NCBI GenBank assembly: GCA_038316335.1
Contig: JBBQAM010000066.1
Coordinates: 1-19,914 of the forward strand
Direction of reading: 5' to 3'
From: JALHST01 sp038316335
Lineage (GTDB): Bacteria > Bacteroidota > Bacteroidia > Flavobacteriales > Flavobacteriaceae
Length of the DNA stretch: 19,914 nucleotides
Shown piece after piece: positions 1 to 7,332 of this stretch. The position numbers and the translations under genes are program-made. The number at the start of each line of letters is the position of its first letter. The stretch's first letter is position 1. The notes beneath the pieces are model-generated. The model ran no database searches. It saw nothing but the letters and a program-made list of their open reading frames with translations, and was not told where the DNA came from.

Positions 1-90
1 GCAAGGGGATATTTCAATGACCATCCGGTCATCTACAAAGATTTTAAAAAATGGGCCAAAAAAGAGGATAGTGTTCCAAATCAAAAGTAG
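1..90 (+). CDS. C-terminal fragment of an unidentified protein (5' end outside window)
   Basis: Frame 1 is open from the window edge to a TAG stop and gives 29 residues ending in ...KKWAKKEDSVPNQK. The lysine-rich, hydrophilic tail is typical of the end of a soluble protein, but I recognise no family. Coding status rests only on the open frame and plausible composition; 29 codons could also be open by chance. A 10-bp inverted repeat lies 13 nt after the stop. Confidence 0.45.
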   Translation, partial: ARGYFNDHPVIYKDFKKWAKKEDSVPNQK

Positions 91-102
91 GGTGCGCCCT
101 AT

Positions 103-148
103 GGAATTTTTGCTTCACGCTTATCTGCCGGAACGCTACAAAAATTCC
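103..148. repeat. Inverted repeat after the first partial gene
   Basis: GGAATTTTTG (103-112) is repeated inverted as CAAAAATTCC (139-148) with a 26-nt spacer. It could form a hairpin in the 3' untranslated region of the upstream gene. The long loop and the lack of a T-run after the second arm make it a poor intrinsic terminator, so its role is open. Confidence 0.35.
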
Positions 149-232
149 ACAGGATCCTCGCGCAAAGTTTTGAGGTAAGATTTGGGAAAATATGTTGCCT
201 TTAAAACTGAAAAAGTTGGTAATAATTAATTA

Positions 233-311
233 TATGTCGATAAAATGTAAATATTTCGACATATATTTGCATTGTGTCGATGTCATCGACATAGTTATAT
301 TCATATGTCGA
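233..311 (+). promoter_or_regulatory. Array of five TGTCGA half-sites in the fic promoter (putative operator)
   Basis: The half-site TATGTCGA occurs forward at 233-240 and 304-311 and inverted (TCGACATA) at 256-263 and 286-293. A fifth forward copy lies at 275-280. Two of them form an almost contiguous palindrome, TGTCGATG-T-CATCGACA (275-291). The last half-site ends 4 nt before the ATG of the Fic gene. A perfect -7 element match (TATATTTG, 262-269) overlaps the second half-site, so a protein bound here would cover the promoter and the likely transcription start. Inference: this is an operator, plausibly bound by the winged-helix domain of the Fic protein itself. Confidence 0.7.
262..269 (+). 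promoter_or_regulatory. Bacteroidota -7 promoter element for fic
   Basis: TATATTTG is an exact match to the Bacteroidota -7 consensus TAnnTTTG. No convincing -33 TTG is visible 17-23 nt upstream, so the promoter may be weak or activator/repressor dominated. Transcription would begin near 274-277, inside the palindromic half-site pair. Confidence 0.5.
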
Positions 312-315
312 AATC

Positions 316-1389
316 ATGTTTAATCCGAAAGAACCTTATAACGATTTACCGCTACTGCCCCCAAGAATAGAAGTTGAAACCAAAAAGGTTTTAAAGCAAG
401 CTATTGCTACTACAAGGGTATTGGCGGAGCTGAAAGGTAGAGCCGATGAAATTCCTAACCAGTCCATGTTGATCAATGCGATTACCTTACAGGAAGCGAA
501 GGATAGTTCCGAAATCGAAAATATAGTAACCACGGAAGACAATTTATACCAGGCATTTACATCCAATATTAACACCACTGATGCGCAGACCAAAGAAGTA
601 TTACGATATCGGCAAGCATTATGGGAAGGTTATAACAATTTGGATAAACGCCCCCTATCAACGAATACTTTTGTTTCCATAGTACAGACCATTAAAGAAA
701 ATAATGCCGGTATTCGAAAAACTACAGGTACGCGAATAACGAGTAACGATAAAATCATATATACGCCACCCGAAGGCGAAACGATTATTAGGGACTTGTT
801 GAAGAACTTGGAAGATTTTATCCATTCAGAAAACGGCATCGATGACTTGGTTCGCTTGGCGGTAATGCATTACCAATTTGAGGCCATACATCCATTTGCT
901 GATGGTAACGGAAGGACTGGACGGGTTTTGAATATTCTATATTTAGTAGAGAAAGGTTTATTGGACGCACCAATTTTATATTTGAGTAAATACATTATTC
1001 AGAATAAAAATCAATATTACAAAAAACTCCGAGCAGTCACCGAGAAACAGGATTGGGAAGGATGGATTTTGTATATGCTTAAAGGTGTTGAAGAAACGGC
1101 CATTTATACTTTGAAAAAGATAAATGCTATTAATGACTTGATGCAAGAAACTATTGCTTTCGCCAAAGAGAAATTACCTTCTCGCGTATATTCCAAGGAA
1201 TTGATAGAATTGCTTTTTGAGCAACCCTATTGCAAGGTGAAATTTTTAGTGGATACTAATATTGCCAAAAGACAGACCGCGGCTGAATATTTACAAGAAT
1301 TAGAAAAAATAGGAATTCTTAAATCTCAAAAAGTGGGGGTGGAGAATTTGTTTTTGAATGTAAAACTTTTCGAAATTTTGAAATTGTAG
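316..1389 (+). CDS. Fic family protein (class II AMP-transferase with C-terminal winged helix)
   Basis: Fic enzymes usually transfer AMP from ATP to a hydroxyl side chain of a target protein. The catalytic loop HPFADGNGRTGR (residues 192-203) is a full match to HxFx(D/E)GNGRxxR, with catalytic His192. An inhibitory motif SSEIEN (64-69) fits (S/T)xxxE(G/N); lying N-terminal to the core, it makes this a class II, self-inhibited Fic in which Glu68 would block ATP gamma-phosphate binding. Residues 1-60 look like the Fic_N domain, and 265-357 contain a helical, winged-helix-like end as in other chromosomal Fic proteins of 350-380 residues, so length is normal. No antitoxin gene is adjacent, consistent with intramolecular inhibition. 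The start ATG follows an array of TGTCGA sites that suggests autoregulation. The target protein cannot be read from sequence. Confidence 0.93.
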   Translation: MFNPKEPYNDLPLLPPRIEVETKKVLKQAIATTRVLAELKGRADEIPNQSMLINAITLQEAKDSSEIENIVTTEDNLYQAFTSNINTTDAQTKEVLRYRQALWEGYNNLDKRPLSTNTFVSIVQTIKENNAGIRKTTGTRITSNDKIIYTPPEGETIIRDLLKNLEDFIHSENGIDDLVRLAVMHYQFEAIHPFADGNGRTGRVLNILYLVEKGLLDAPILYLSKYIIQNKNQYYKKLRAVTEKQDWEGWILYMLKGVEETAIYTLKKINAINDLMQETIAFAKEKLPSRVYSKELIELLFEQPYCKVKFLVDTNIAKRQTAAEYLQELEKIGILKSQKVGVENLFLNVKLFEILKL

Positions 1390-1576
1390 CGTTTAGAAAC
1401 CCTATTAATTTTCTTTGTAAATTTGAAATAGTAAAAACGCATAAAATTTACGTTCATTTAGTTACTTCTTAGATTACGGTGTCAATAACGGGATTTTACA
1501 TCAAATAAAAACATGTAAAATACTGTTAGTCAATTACATAAAAACAAAATGGGATTCCTGTCATCCCGACTTAGCG

Positions 1577-1609
1577 AAAAGTGATTTGCAATTGCAAATC
1601 ACTTTTTTT
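1577..1609 (+). terminator. Bidirectional intrinsic terminator (30-bp perfect palindrome)
   Basis: GTGATTTGCAATTGCAAATCAC (1581-1602, self-complementary) is flanked by AAAA on the left and a run of seven T on the right. It would fold into a 9-bp stem with a short AATT loop followed by a U-tract, and the A-run makes it usable from either side. It lies about 190 nt after the Fic stop codon, so it may end the fic transcript. It may alternatively be one member of the repeat family that follows. Confidence 0.6.
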
Positions 1610-1625
1610 AATTCCGAAATTGAAT

Positions 1626-1693
1626 CAAACGCAGTTTGCTTGCGACGGACGAATTAAAAAAAGCAGGTACGCCAAAGGGCGTACCACTTTTCA
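1626..1693. repeat. Intergenic hairpin repeat, copy 1
   Basis: The unit begins with CAAAC-gca-GTTTG, continues through GAATTAAAAAAAGCA, and ends in a hairpin with perfect 8-bp arms GGTACGCC-aaag-GGCGTACC (1666-1685) followed by ACTTTTCA. A second copy with about 85-90% identity starts 113 nt later. A-rich sequence before and T-rich sequence after the stem resemble a terminator. The unit looks like a dispersed non-coding repeat rather than a gene. Confidence 0.65.
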
Positions 1694-1738
1694 TTTACCA
1701 GGAGTGTTCATTAGGATTCTGCAAATCCTGAAGCGAAA

Positions 1739-1805
1739 CAAACGCAGTTTGACTGCGATGGTGGAATTAAAAAAGCAGGTACGCCAAAGGGCGTGCCTCT
1801 TTTCA
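1739..1805. repeat. Intergenic hairpin repeat, copy 2
   Basis: Same structure as the copy at 1626: CAAACGCAGTTTG, a variable middle, GGAATTAAAAAAGCA, then GGTACGCC-aaag-GGCGTGCC (1778-1797) and TCTTTTCA. The single change in the right arm (A to G) keeps a T-G pair, so the stem is preserved. That compensated difference suggests the structure matters. Confidence 0.65.
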
Positions 1806-2075
1806 CCATGCCTGTGGCAGGCAGGTTTTCAACAATGCTAGGTAGTGGATTGTCGGAATTTTGATGGTATTGCCGCTTGCTATCCGGAAAACCGTTAGTC
1901 ACGGAAGAAAATTACCGGTAATCTTTAAAATAAGTGGTACGTCCGTTGGTGAAGAATACCCCTTTTCTAGACTTTATACCGAAAAAACAGCCAGTCTTTC
2001 TTGTCGTTTCTGACTGGTTTGCTTAAAATTTTGACCCAATGCCTTTTAGAGTCTTAAAGTTTCCACAAATAGTTT

Positions 2076-2103
2076 TTGAGCCTTTAGGGAGTCAATAACT
2101 TTG
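2076..2103 (+). promoter_or_regulatory. Bacteroidota-type promoter of the lipoprotein gene
   Basis: TTG (2076-2078) and TAACTTTG (2096-2103) match the flavobacterial TTG-N17-23-TAnnTTTG pattern with a 17-nt spacer. Transcription would start near 2109, leaving a leader of roughly 28 nt before the ATG at 2137. Confidence 0.6.
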
Positions 2104-2136
2104 CCCTTAATCATATTCATGTAAAAAATAAATACA

Positions 2137-2505
2137 ATGAAAAATTCGATAAAAATAGTTAGTGTACTTTTCTTTATAACCATGGTGGTGGCGTCTTGCA
2201 GTAAGGACAACGACCCCACCGATGACAATCTTTTTGTGGGTACGTATAAAGGGTCGGTTACGTATTCGGAACCAAGCAGCAATACCGATATAACCACGTC
2301 AGATGGGCGCGTAACCCTCGTAAAGGTGGGTGACTCGTACAATTTTGATTTTTCTGACGGTATTCCCAGTTTGAAGGGGATCAAAATGGAGAAAAATCAA
2401 AACATTCTTATAGATAGCACAGGAACCGTTAAAATAGACCAGGGCGTTTTGGTTATATCCTATAGCAAGGGTGGTGAAACTTGGGGAGCGGATTGTAATA
2501 GGTAG
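2137..2505 (+). CDS. Small lipoprotein, probably outer-membrane or surface anchored
   Basis: The N-terminus has a positively charged start, a hydrophobic core (residues 6-18) and the lipobox VVASC, giving a lipidated Cys21 after signal peptidase II cleavage. The residues after the cysteine, SKDNDPTDDN, are rich in Asp; acidic residues there act as a surface-export signal in Bacteroidota. The mature part (about 100 residues) is short, polar and likely beta-rich (GTYKGSVTYSEP, GVLVISYSKGGETWG), resembling small flavobacterial lipoproteins of unknown function. It has its own promoter and a strong terminator 24 nt downstream, so it is a single-gene transcript. No function is assigned. Confidence 0.8.
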   Translation: MKNSIKIVSVLFFITMVVASCSKDNDPTDDNLFVGTYKGSVTYSEPSSNTDITTSDGRVTLVKVGDSYNFDFSDGIPSLKGIKMEKNQNILIDSTGTVKIDQGVLVISYSKGGETWGADCNR

Positions 2506-2528
2506 CAGTCAACTTCAAGATATTATGG

Positions 2529-2556
2529 GCCGCCCTTTTAAGGGGCGGCTTTTTTA
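2529..2556 (+). terminator. Strong intrinsic terminator of the lipoprotein gene
   Basis: A 7-bp GC stem, GCCGCCC (2529-2535) with GGGCGGC (2543-2549), encloses a TTTTAAG loop and is followed at once by a T-run. It starts 24 nt after the TAG stop. Confidence 0.85.
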
Positions 2557-2720
2557 TTGAAAGGGTGCCCAGGAGCACACTATGTATGCTGTTATTTGAA
2601 GTATGTCAATCCCTTCGATCACGTGTCGATCTATTTAGAAACTAAGCCTAGTATTTGGGCATAAACGTGCATTCATAGAAATCAATCGGAGCATAACCCT
2701 TTTCTATTTCCAAATTGCTT

Positions 2721-3596
2721 CTAGGTCTTAGTAACGATACTGTTTTCAGGGAAGTCCAATGTACGTATCGGGAAAGGAATATTAATGCCATTTTTGTCAA
2801 AGGCTTCCTTTATGTCGATGATTACCTGAGTTTTAGCCTTAGCTACTTCTAAGGAAGAGGTCGAATCAATCCAAAAACGGGTCTCGAAATTGATAGAACT
2901 GTCGCCAAATTCCCGATAGAGAAAGATCACATCCTCTTCGTTGGCTACCGATTCAAAGGAAGCGGTAATGGTCTTGATGACTACTTGCCGGACAAAGTTC
3001 AAATCGGATTTATAAGACACCCCACATTTCAAAATTACGCGTGATTGGGCCGTAGTCGAAAAGTTCGTAATGGGATTTTCAATCACCAACTTGTTCGGGA
3101 TATAAACCAGATTATTGTCAGGTTGTTTTAAGGTAACCGCCCTTAAATCGATGTTGACCACTTCTCCCTCAAAACCGTTTGATTCAATCCAATCACCATA
3201 CCGGATGTGTTTGATGTACGATATTACAATACCCGCGTAGGTATTGGCCAAGGCACCTTGTAGCGCCAAGCCGACGGCCAAACCGACTACGCCGGCACCC
3301 GCTAAAATTGTGTTCAAGGCTCTTCCCAGATCCAGGATTCCTAATATCAGGAACAATCCGAATAGCACAATAATAAATGAAATAAGCTTGGAGATAAGAT
3401 TTTTCATTGACCGCGCAAGTCTTCCTTTATCCAAAAGCCGTAAGGCAATTTTCCGTATGTATTTCGAAAGGGCCCAGGTTATCATGAAAACAAGGATCGC
3501 GATAACAAGGTTCGGTAAATTGATTACCAAGGAAGCAAACCATTCCTGCATTTTTTCGATCATTTTGACCCAAGCTGAAGAAAACTGTGATCCCAT
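2721..3596 (-). CDS. Small-conductance mechanosensitive channel (MscS family)
   Basis: The protein would form a heptameric inner-membrane channel that opens under membrane tension and releases solutes on hypo-osmotic shock. Its 291 residues match the E. coli MscS size class. Predicted membrane segments are 29-43, 68-88 and 95-125. The third is the Gly/Ala-packed pore helix, AGAGVVGLAVGLALQGA (99-115). A beta domain follows (GDWIESNGFEGEVVNIDLRA, 134-153), and the alpha/beta C-terminal domain ends in GINIPFPIRTLDFP, the family's usual terminal motif. The gene is divergent from the DUF2254 gene across a 413-nt spacer and appears monocistronic. Confidence 0.95.
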   Translation of the reverse strand: MGSQFSSAWVKMIEKMQEWFASLVINLPNLVIAILVFMITWALSKYIRKIALRLLDKGRLARSMKNLISKLISFIIVLFGLFLILGILDLGRALNTILAGAGVVGLAVGLALQGALANTYAGIVISYIKHIRYGDWIESNGFEGEVVNIDLRAVTLKQPDNNLVYIPNKLVIENPITNFSTTAQSRVILKCGVSYKSDLNFVRQVVIKTITASFESVANEEDVIFLYREFGDSSINFETRFWIDSTSSLEVAKAKTQVIIDIKEAFDKNGINIPFPIRTLDFPENSIVTKT

Positions 3597-4009
3597 AAAT
3601 TCAGGTTTTAGATAAATTAGACTCGTTTAATGCCATTTTTGTTTAACGCCCTTTGTTGTTTTAATCGGTACGATTTAATAAAGATGCATAAGGCCTCCTG
3701 CGAAATCTGCTGTGGGGGCCTTGCATGGATGGCTCCTACTAAAAGTACCGCCATATTTTAAGGCAACTATTGATTTGATGATGTAACTGAATTTCAAAAG
3801 GCTTAAATTACTGGCAAGCTAACCATAATATATAAATTTGAGCGAAATGACCTCGAATAAAGTGCTTTATCGCGCTTTTGGATACCTTATTTGAAATTTT
3901 CAACAAGAACCTATCTTCGTTACCACTACTTTTGTTCAAAATAGACTATTCTTTTGTAACTTAATTCCAAGTCAAACAGGACATCCGGTCCATTGAAACG
4001 GATAACAAA
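3597..4009. other. Divergent spacer between mscS and the DUF2254 gene
   Basis: No gene was found. It contains a long hairpin (3684-3726) and two exact matches to the -7 element TAnnTTTG on the plus strand: TAAATTTG (3833-3840) and TACTTTTG (3927-3934). Neither has a clear TTG 17-23 nt upstream, so each is only a candidate start for the DUF2254 gene. Confidence 0.5.
3684..3726. other. Stable hairpin of unknown role
   Basis: The left arm ATGCAtaAGGCCTCC (3684-3698) pairs with GGGGGCCTTGCAT (3714-3726), with a two-base bulge and one G-T pair, around a 15-nt loop. No T-run follows on either strand. It sits about 90 nt upstream of mscS on the opposite strand, so it could be an mscS leader structure, part of a non-coding RNA, or a relic repeat. 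Confidence 0.4.
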
Positions 4010-5284
4010 ATGAGGAGTGAGATCAAAAAAATTTACCGCAGAATAATTTATAGCATTGCCTTCTATCCCGTTGTGATTAGCGTGGCATTTATGCTTATTG
4101 CCTTTTTCTCATTGTATACCGAGGATTTTAAAATGGTTATGTCCTTTAAGGAAAAAGTACCACACCTTATCATACAGGACCGGGAAACAGCAAGGGTCAT
4201 TTTAGCCACGTTGGTCGGAAGTATCTTATCGTTAACCGTCTTCAGTTTTACAATGGTCATGGTGGTTCTAAATCAAGCTTCATCAAACTTTTCACCCCGG
4301 CTTCTACCTGGATTGATATCGAACAAAGGACATCAAATTATATTGGGAATTTATATAGGTACCTTAACGTTTTGTATGATAATTTTAATCTCACTGGGTG
4401 CCTATGGGGTAGATTCCAAGTCATTTGGACTTTCGACCATGATTGCCGCCTTCTTGGGGATTATCTGTGTTGGCTTATTTGTATCATTCATTAACAGTAT
4501 TTCAAAGGCAATCCAAATACACAATATCATCGATCGGGTTACCAAGTACACTTCACATGAATTAAGGCAAAAACTAGAAAGAAAAACCTACATAAAAGAG
4601 AACGCCTTGGTATCGGAAGCAACCTATGCCCTGGAATTAAAGTTAGATCGATCGGGCTATTTCATGGGTTTTGACGTAGATCTGGTACCTAAAAGGATTA
4701 AAGATTTGGATGTGCTGATTGAAATATTGGCCTATGAGGAGGAATATTTATGGATCGGAACACCCATTCTAGGGTTGACGATGAATCTTGAAAAAGATGA
4801 CATCGAAACACTTCGGGACTTACTGCTCATCACCACCAACCGCGACGAAAGTGATAGCAGTCTTGGCGGAATGATCCAACTTATGGAAGTGGCCGTGAAA
4901 GCTATGTCCCCCGGAATCAACGACCCTGGAACAGCGGTAAATGTGGTCCGAAGATTGGGTACACTTTTGGATCAGGCACTTCAAATCCCGGATACGGTTT
5001 TATTGACTGATGATTCCCTTAAATTCAAGGTTATTGGTAAGACCATTTCGTGTGAAACGCTAATGCGCACTATCATTCAACCGATCAGACGCTATTCTAA
5101 TAAAGATAGTTTGGTAGTATGTGAATTAATAAATGCTTTGAAATTTCTAGAAAAGAACTTCAAAATACCTCAGAACAAAAGAAGCATTGTGAGCCGTGAG
5201 TTAAAAGCTTTACAGATGGATATAGAAATGAATATTGAGAATGAAATCGATAAACAACACATTCTCAGATTGATAGTAGGCTAA
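4010..5284 (+). CDS. DUF2254 family predicted inner-membrane protein
   Basis: The biochemical role of this family is unknown. Four predicted membrane helices lie at about 17-36, 62-87, 109-131 and 141-166. The motif NQASSNFSPRLLPGLISNKG (88-107) and the soluble-domain motif MSPGINDPGTAV (299-310) are the two most typical DUF2254 signatures. Residues 175-424 form a mostly helical cytoplasmic part. The length of 424 residues is normal. It is preceded by a 413-nt spacer shared with mscS and followed by a bidirectional terminator, so it is probably transcribed alone. Its position between MscS and YtxH genes hints at envelope or osmotic stress, but that is only context. Confidence 0.88.
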   Translation: MRSEIKKIYRRIIYSIAFYPVVISVAFMLIAFFSLYTEDFKMVMSFKEKVPHLIIQDRETARVILATLVGSILSLTVFSFTMVMVVLNQASSNFSPRLLPGLISNKGHQIILGIYIGTLTFCMIILISLGAYGVDSKSFGLSTMIAAFLGIICVGLFVSFINSISKAIQIHNIIDRVTKYTSHELRQKLERKTYIKENALVSEATYALELKLDRSGYFMGFDVDLVPKRIKDLDVLIEILAYEEEYLWIGTPILGLTMNLEKDDIETLRDLLLITTNRDESDSSLGGMIQLMEVAVKAMSPGINDPGTAVNVVRRLGTLLDQALQIPDTVLLTDDSLKFKVIGKTISCETLMRTIIQPIRRYSNKDSLVVCELINALKFLEKNFKIPQNKRSIVSRELKALQMDIEMNIENEIDKQHILRLIVG

Positions 5285-5619
5285 CATGATTACCTCACCA
5301 CCTATGAAAGGGCTTAATAAACAAAACCTTTTTCAAACAACTATGCTATTATTGCCTGGAGGATGTCGCTTTTAAATTGAGATTGAATTGATTGTGTTAA
5401 AATTTTTATGTTAAACATAATGGGTTAATGCAGTTCATTTCATATCTTTATACCACATAAGTAGGTTATGTATGGTTCTAAAAACCAAAAAAAGGAGAGA
5501 ACGTGGGGACGTTCTCTCACTTTTTTATATACATATACGTTCATAATAAAAACACTTGACGGTTTAGACGTACCGTTTTCTGGTGTATGCCCAACATGAT
5601 GCGGGATACCGCGAATTCC
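5285..5619. other. Convergent spacer between the DUF2254 and YtxH genes
   Basis: No gene was found. The spacer contains an AT-rich 15-bp palindrome, TTATGTTaAACATAA (5406-5420), and the bidirectional terminator at 5488-5526. Confidence 0.6.
5488..5526. terminator. Bidirectional intrinsic terminator
   Basis: Perfect 10-bp arms GAGAGAACGT (5495-5504) and ACGTTCTCTC (5509-5518) enclose a GGGG loop. An A-run on the left and TTTTTT on the right let it work from either direction. It lies between two convergent genes and can end both transcripts. Confidence 0.88.
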
Positions 5620-5949
5620 TTAGGATTTTTGCAGTTGTTTGTTTTTGGATTTTAATATTTTTAATTGATTTTCCAAAGACGTGATAACATCCTCTGTTTT
5701 ATAACTCGCGTCCGATGCAAGAGAAGCTACTTTAGTTTCCAAAGTTTCCTTTGTATGGGCCAACGTATTACCGACCTTATCCCTGATTTCAAAAACATTT
5801 TCCTTCAACGCCTCTTGCGCTGAAACGGCTTGCGCGCCAATTTTTTTTCGTGTATTCACACCTTTATCAGGGGCAAACAAAATGCCTAAAATTGCCCCAA
5901 CGGCAGTTCCTGCTAAAATCCCCAAAATTGTACTTCCTTCGTTATTCAT
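5620..5949 (-). CDS. YtxH domain-containing protein
   Basis: This 109-residue protein begins with the typical YtxH segment: a Gly/Ala-rich membrane helix and a basic edge, GILAGTAVGAILGILFAPDK (residues 9-28) followed by GVNTRKKI. The rest is a charged helical tail, probably coiled coil, on the cytoplasmic side. Family members are small single-span proteins often induced in general stress; molecular function is unknown. A perfect 19-bp palindrome sits 24 nt upstream of the start codon and may control expression. The gene is convergent with the DUF2254 gene and appears monocistronic. Confidence 0.88.
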   Translation of the reverse strand: MNNEGSTILGILAGTAVGAILGILFAPDKGVNTRKKIGAQAVSAQEALKENVFEIRDKVGNTLAHTKETLETKVASLASDASYKTEDVITSLENQLKILKSKNKQLQKS

Positions 5950-6541
5950 GTTCTTTAAGCTTTTAATTGTTAGTCATTGATTATCAATGACGAAATTTAA
6001 TTTGTATTACAAAAGTGAGCATAAAACATTTAGGCATTTAGCGCTATACCTTAAAAGTTTGACTTAAATCGAAACTCCCATAAAATCGAAAGCAATCTTA
6101 TCGTCTTTGATAAAGGCATTGGACTTCAATACATACCTTAATTTTGAAGGATGATTGTATAAAAAGGAATAATCAATCAATTATTTCATATTTGAAACGT
6201 CGAAATGTGGGTGCTAAATAGGTTTTTAGGCCGGCAGAGCAGCAATGAAATTGGTATATTTGAAAACGAATGTTGTGCCGCGATGTGGCCGCTTCCTTTT
6301 TAGGAAGCACATGATCATGTTCAATTGGTTTCTAACGAATCGCGCAAAAAGTAGCGTAGGCTGAAAAATCAAGTGCATTAAATTTAAATTGAATCCTTTT
6401 ATATAATTTTAAAGAACTCCATAATTGCTGCTAGGATAGGTTAAAAAGGGGAAAAACAAACTTCTTTAAGCCAAGGCTTTCATAGCCTGAAACCTGTTCA
6501 ATTATGGCGGATTAAAATTAAAGCGCGGTACGGAGAATAGT
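5950..6541. other. Spacer between the YtxH and GNAT genes
   Basis: This 592-nt stretch holds no supported gene. It contains the YtxH-proximal palindrome (5973-5991), a possible plus-strand -7 element TATATTTG (6255-6262), a short hairpin GCTTCC-ttttta-GGAAGC (6291-6308) and the adjacent 12-bp palindrome ACATGATCATGT (6309-6320). A minus-strand frame (6064-6180) reads like a protein tail but has no start codon. Confidence 0.5.
5973..5991. promoter_or_regulatory. 19-bp palindrome upstream of the YtxH gene (putative operator)
   Basis: GTCATTGAT-t-ATCAATGAC is a perfect 9+1+9 inverted repeat located 24 nt before the YtxH start codon (on the minus strand). A near -7 match, CACTTTTG against TAnnTTTG, lies just upstream on that strand at 6008-6015. 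The palindrome would then fall at or just after the transcription start, as expected for a dimeric repressor site or a leader hairpin. No T-run follows. Confidence 0.5.
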
Positions 6542-7198
6542 ATGCCCATGCAAGAGCCCGGAATAGATAAGCAGTCCAAATTTCGATTAGTATGGTATCG
6601 GTTTCGTTATGGGCTGGTGTTATTTTCAGTGCGCAACCTTTTGGCAAAAATAGGATTGAATATCGAACCCTATTATTGGTTTCTTGAGGAAAAAAATGCA
6701 TGTGATGAACCAATAATCAAGGATGATATCAATGATTACAAAATAGATTATGTGGGTATTGAGGAGGTACGGCTGATGGATAAAACCATGGGATTGAATG
6801 GCAAGGTAATGGAAGAAGCTATGTTAAATGGCCAGCTTTGTATAGGCCTGCGTCACAAGGGAACCATGGCTTCGCTACTATCTATCGAACCCAATGACTT
6901 TATACATCAGCACAGGCTTTTTAGATTGGAGGAACATGCAGCCTATCTATTAAACGTGTATACGTTTCGTGCCTATAGGGGAAAGAATTTGGCACCTTAC
7001 TTAAAGTACCATTCTTTTAAACTGCTCGAGAAATATGATATTGACAAACTATATAGTATCAATTCTTACTTTAACACATCCTCATTAAAAGTCAAAAAGA
7101 AAATGGGAGCTCGTAAATTGAAGCTTTATTTATATGTCGAACTCTTTAAAAAACGACATTGGAATTTTATTTTAAAGGAATATCCCGAATCAGTTTAA
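6542..7198 (+). CDS. GNAT-like N-acyltransferase
   Basis: GNAT proteins move an acyl group from acyl-CoA to an amine. In this 218-residue protein the second half shows the fold's core: a beta strand and pyrophosphate-binding region LLNVYTFRAYRGKNLAPYL (136-154), a helix, then NTSSLKVKKKMGARKL (178-193), matching the N..S...K.G(F/A) segment near the GNAT C-terminus. The R/QxxGxG/A motif is degenerate (R-G-K-N-L-A). The first 60 residues are basic and aromatic, have no clear domain, and contain no signal peptide. The substrate is not predictable. It may be transcribed with or independently of the DUF305 gene 134 nt downstream. Confidence 0.65.
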   Translation: MPMQEPGIDKQSKFRLVWYRFRYGLVLFSVRNLLAKIGLNIEPYYWFLEEKNACDEPIIKDDINDYKIDYVGIEEVRLMDKTMGLNGKVMEEAMLNGQLCIGLRHKGTMASLLSIEPNDFIHQHRLFRLEEHAAYLLNVYTFRAYRGKNLAPYLKYHSFKLLEKYDIDKLYSINSYFNTSSLKVKKKMGARKLKLYLYVELFKKRHWNFILKEYPESV

Positions 7199-7332
7199 TT
7201 GGCGTTTTCATTACCGACTTATAAAATAATTTCTAGAAGGAGGAATAAAATTAAATTTTTGAGCTGGTGAATTGAGGTAATTCTTTAAACAAGCGCTGTA
7301 TTTACAATCAAATTAATTTAAACACAAATTAA

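Larger units (their letters stand above)
1390..2136. other. Gene-free spacer rich in hairpins
   Basis: No convincing gene was found in 747 nt. It holds a row of inverted repeats: GGGAT/ATCCC (1551-1567), a 30-bp perfect palindrome (1577-1606), two related 67-68-nt units each with a GGTACGCC hairpin (1626-1693, 1739-1805), TGCCTG-tgg-CAGGCA (1809-1823) and CCAGTC/GACTGG (1991-2017). The last 60 nt hold the promoter of the lipoprotein gene. An 86-codon open frame (1581-1841) spans the hairpins and is not protein-like. Confidence 0.7.

Noticed and set aside
1626..1805. CRISPR-like array
   Set aside because: Only two imperfect units of 67-68 nt with one spacer, no cas genes, and internal hairpins of terminator type.
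1581..1841. 86-codon plus-strand open frame
   Set aside because: It runs through two copies of a hairpin repeat and a perfect palindrome, so its sequence is explained by non-coding structure; Cys/Arg-rich and not protein-like.
6064..6180. Minus-strand open frame with protein-like tail (SFLYNHPSKLRYVLKSNAF...)
   Set aside because: Only 38 codons between stops, no ATG before the last few residues, no recognised family. Could be a gene remnant but chance is as likely.
7235..7243. Perfect Shine-Dalgarno-like AGAAGGAGG between the GNAT and DUF305 genes
   Set aside because: No ATG, GTG or usable TTG frame follows at a proper distance; the nearest TTG reads three codons to a stop. The DUF305 ATG is about 90 nt away. 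Treated as chance.
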